A DNA stretch of 64,000 nt from NCBI RefSeq assembly GCF_018860975.1, contig NZ_JAHKQI010000010.1, positions 1-64,000 of the forward strand. The letters run 5' to 3'. Of the stretch, positions 62,218 to 64,000 are shown piece after piece. The notes beneath the pieces were generated by a model that worked only from the letters and a program-made list of their open reading frames with translations, was not told where the DNA came from and did no database searches. Position numbers and translations under genes: made by a program. Each line of letters opens with the position of its first letter. The stretch's first letter is position 1. Origin of the DNA: Lentibacter algarum. Its GTDB lineage: Bacteria > Pseudomonadota > Alphaproteobacteria > Rhodobacterales > Rhodobacteraceae.

Positions 62218-63170
62218 TTCGGGTGCCTCAATCTTGGGTTCGCAAGGATCGAGATAATATCCGCCAGCATGTTCAGGCCAATGTAGATCGCGGCAAAAAT
62301 AATGCCGCAAGCCAGCACAACCGGCACATCGCGTTTCGTCACCGCATCAACAAGGAACTGCCCCATGCCCGGGTAAACAAACACAACCTCGACAACGACA
62401 ACGCCAACAACAAGGTATGCAAGGTTGAGCATCACCACATTCACAATCGGTGATACCGCATTTGGAAAGGCGTGTTTGGCAATCACATTAAACGTGCTCA
62501 AGCCCTTAAGCTCGGCAGTTTCGATATATGCCGACTGCATCACGTTGAGAATTGCCGCGCGTGTCATACGCATCATATGCGCCAGAACAACCAGCGTCAG
62601 CACCAACACAGGTAGCGTAATCGCGTTCAGCTTCTGCCAAAGGCTCATACTGTCATTGACCATCGCCAAAGCCGTGCCAAAACCAAGCTTCACCGCGAGG
62701 AAATACACCAGCACATAGCCAATAAGAAATTCGGGAATAGAGATCGTCGTCAGGGTGATCGCCGAAATCAGCTTGTCAGGCCAGCGGTCGCGGTAGCGCA
62801 CGGCCAGCAAGCCAAGGAAAATCGCCAGAGGGACTGAAACAACAGCCGCCCAGAAAGCTAAGAAAAGCGTGTTACCAAGGCGCTTTCCAACACTTTCCGC
62901 AATGTCGAGCCGGTTCACGATCGAGGTTCCGAGATCGCCGGTCATGATGCCGCCGAGCCAGTCAAAGTATCGTGAAACAGCAGGCTCGTTCAGGCCCATT
63001 TCCTCGCGCAGGTTGGCAAGGGATTCAGGTGTCGCCGCTTGGCCAAGAACAGCCTGTGCCGCGTCACCCGGAAGAGCCTCAGTGAGGCCAAATATCATCG
63101 CGGAAGCCGCGAACAACAACAGGATGCCCAGCGATAAACGCTGGGCAACCAATTTGATAATGGGGTGCAT
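62214..63170 (-). CDS. peptide ABC transporter permease (DppB/OppB family)
   Basis: A 318-residue permease with six predicted helices, the TM1 segment RLSLGILLLFAASAMIFGLT, and the coupling-loop region YIETAELKGLSTFNVIAKHAFPNAVSP (key EAA-like residues ETAELKG). It starts 14 bases after the substrate-binding protein gene. Length is normal for the DppB family. Confidence 0.93.
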   Translation of the reverse strand: MHPIIKLVAQRLSLGILLLFAASAMIFGLTEALPGDAAQAVLGQAATPESLANLREEMGLNEPAVSRYFDWLGGIMTGDLGTSIVNRLDIAESVGKRLGNTLFLAFWAAVVSVPLAIFLGLLAVRYRDRWPDKLISAITLTTISIPEFLIGYVLVYFLAVKLGFGTALAMVNDSMSLWQKLNAITLPVLVLTLVVLAHMMRMTRAAILNVMQSAYIETAELKGLSTFNVIAKHAFPNAVSPIVNVVMLNLAYLVVGVVVVEVVFVYPGMGQFLVDAVTKRDVPVVLACGIIFAAIYIGLNMLADIISILANPRLRHPK

Positions 63171-63184
63171 ACTCTATGTCCCGC

Positions 63185-64000
63185 TTACGCGAACCATGTC
63201 CGACGGGTAATTTGTCCGTTCATCAGCTCACCGCTTGGGTCAAGGTCCCAACCAGCAACAGTTGTGCTGACACCGTCGATGAAGTCGTTGAACATCGGGC
63301 AGATCAAGCCGCCTTCGTTGCGCACCAGAGTGCCCATCTTCGAGTAGATATCTTTACGCTTGGCTGTGTCGAGTTCGGCACGGGCCTCAAAGAGCATCTT
63401 GTCAAATTCGGGGTTGGTGAACTTTGTGTCGTTCCAGTCAGCCGTCGAGAGATACGCAGTCGCATACATCTGGTCTTGCACAGGGCGTCCGGCCCAGTAG
63501 CTGCAGCAGAACGGTTGCTTGTTCCAAACTTCTGACCAGTAACCATCGTTCGGCTCGCGCTTGATCTCAAGCGGAATACCGGCTTGTGCAGCAGTCTGCT
63601 GGAAGAGCGCAGCCGCATCAACAGCACCGGGGAAGGCACCGTCAGCTGTGCGCAGGATGATAGGGCTGCCGTCGTGGCCAGAAGCCTTGTAGTGCTCGGC
63701 CGCTTTCGCCAAGTCAAACTCGCGTTGCTCGATGCTTGTATCAAACAGCGGGTAAGCCGCGTTGATCGGCATGTCGTTGCCAAGCGAGCCGTAGCCGCGC
63801 AGGATTTTGTCAACCATTTCAACGCGGTTGATGGCATACTTCAGCGCAAGACGCAGTTCGTTGTGGTCAAACGGGGCTGTGTCTGTGTGCATGATAAACA
63901 CATAGTGCCCACGGCCAGGCGTTGACTTAACGTTGATGTTTGGCGCGCGGTCAAGCAGGCTGGCAACCTTAGGCTCAACACGGTTGATCGCGTGAACCTG
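63185..64000 (-). CDS. peptide ABC transporter substrate-binding protein, 5' end outside window
   Basis: The C-terminal 271 residues of a family 5 (SBP_bac_5) periplasmic receptor; the coding frame is open to the window edge at 64000. Features seen are LRLALKYAINRVEMVDKIL (the conserved family-5 region) and the C-terminal DPSGELMNGQITRRTWFA. It is the first gene of the binding protein-DppB-DppC-DppDF operon. Signal peptide and ligand class cannot be seen. Confidence 0.93.
   Translation of the reverse strand, partial: QVHAINRVEPKVASLLDRAPNINVKSTPGRGHYVFIMHTDTAPFDHNELRLALKYAINRVEMVDKILRGYGSLGNDMPINAAYPLFDTSIEQREFDLAKAAEHYKASGHDGSPIILRTADGAFPGAVDAAALFQQTAAQAGIPLEIKREPNDGYWSEVWNKQPFCCSYWAGRPVQDQMYATAYLSTADWNDTKFTNPEFDKMLFEARAELDTAKRKDIYSKMGTLVRNEGGLICPMFNDFIDGVSTTVAGWDLDPSGELMNGQITRRTWFA

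Overview
The window looks like a chromosomal segment of a marine Rhodobacteraceae (Roseobacter-type alphaproteobacterium). The reasons are mipZ instead of minCD, a PhaR/PhaP/PhaC/PhaZ polyester locus with CTGC-N3-GCAG operators, thyX, TRAP transporters, a Slam-type outer-membrane pair, a bufferin operon, moderately GC-rich coding sequence and frequent ATGA/TGATG overlaps. I saw no tRNA, rRNA, CRISPR array, insertion sequence or prophage. Both ends cut through context: a short ORF at the left edge and a substrate-binding protein gene running off the right edge.

Layout. 1-8.6 kb: a COG0523 (CobW-type) metallochaperone GTPase behind a Zur-like palindrome, a DctPQM TRAP transporter followed by a GbsR/MarR-type regulator, mipZ with an rRNA methyltransferase, and a MarR regulator coupled to an EamA exporter that carries an in-frame amber codon. 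8.6-14.7 kb: a homogentisate operon (hmgA, fahA, a DUF2059 protein, an MBL-fold protein, an FAD monooxygenase, DUF2783), with strong stem-loops in most of its gaps. 14.9-16.7 kb: a KefB-type antiporter. 16.8-24.7 kb: a group II decarboxylase, an HpcH/HpaI aldolase and a GntR regulator, then a divergent glutamine amidotransferase / P450 - glutamine synthetase-like - [2Fe-2S] ferredoxin set and a DegT aminotransferase. The P450 set is the most attractive candidate for an undescribed pathway, because the ligase and amidotransferase recall gamma-glutamylated-amine catabolism (Puu) with a P450 in place of the usual oxidase.

24.6-30.2 kb: LysR, phaR, phaP, phaC and divergent phaZ, with at least four exact PhaR-type operators. 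30.2-34 kb: small enzymes (FemAB/GNAT-like, two alpha/beta hydrolases, VOC, M15-like). 34-36 kb: thrS. 36.2-38.8 kb: bufA-bufB-bufC-doxX, a ribosomally made peptide system linked to copper. 38.8-41 kb: an ArsC/Spx-like protein, a cold-shock protein, a small Cys-rich secreted protein and thyX. 41-43.5 kb: a surface lipoprotein with its Slam-like translocon. 43.6-49.1 kb: VOC, DUF1194, MarR, Xre, sdhE, an aminotransferase, a conserved hypothetical and MATE.

49.2-57.5 kb (minus strand): a type I secretion operon transcribed adhesin - TolC-like lipoprotein - ABC exporter - HlyD, with two inverted repeats upstream of the adhesin. 57.8-59.5 kb: an alkaline-phosphatase-superfamily protein and a DUF4349 membrane protein. 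59.8-64 kb: a Dpp/Opp-type peptide ABC transporter, cut at the right edge. No gap between genes exceeds 300 bases.
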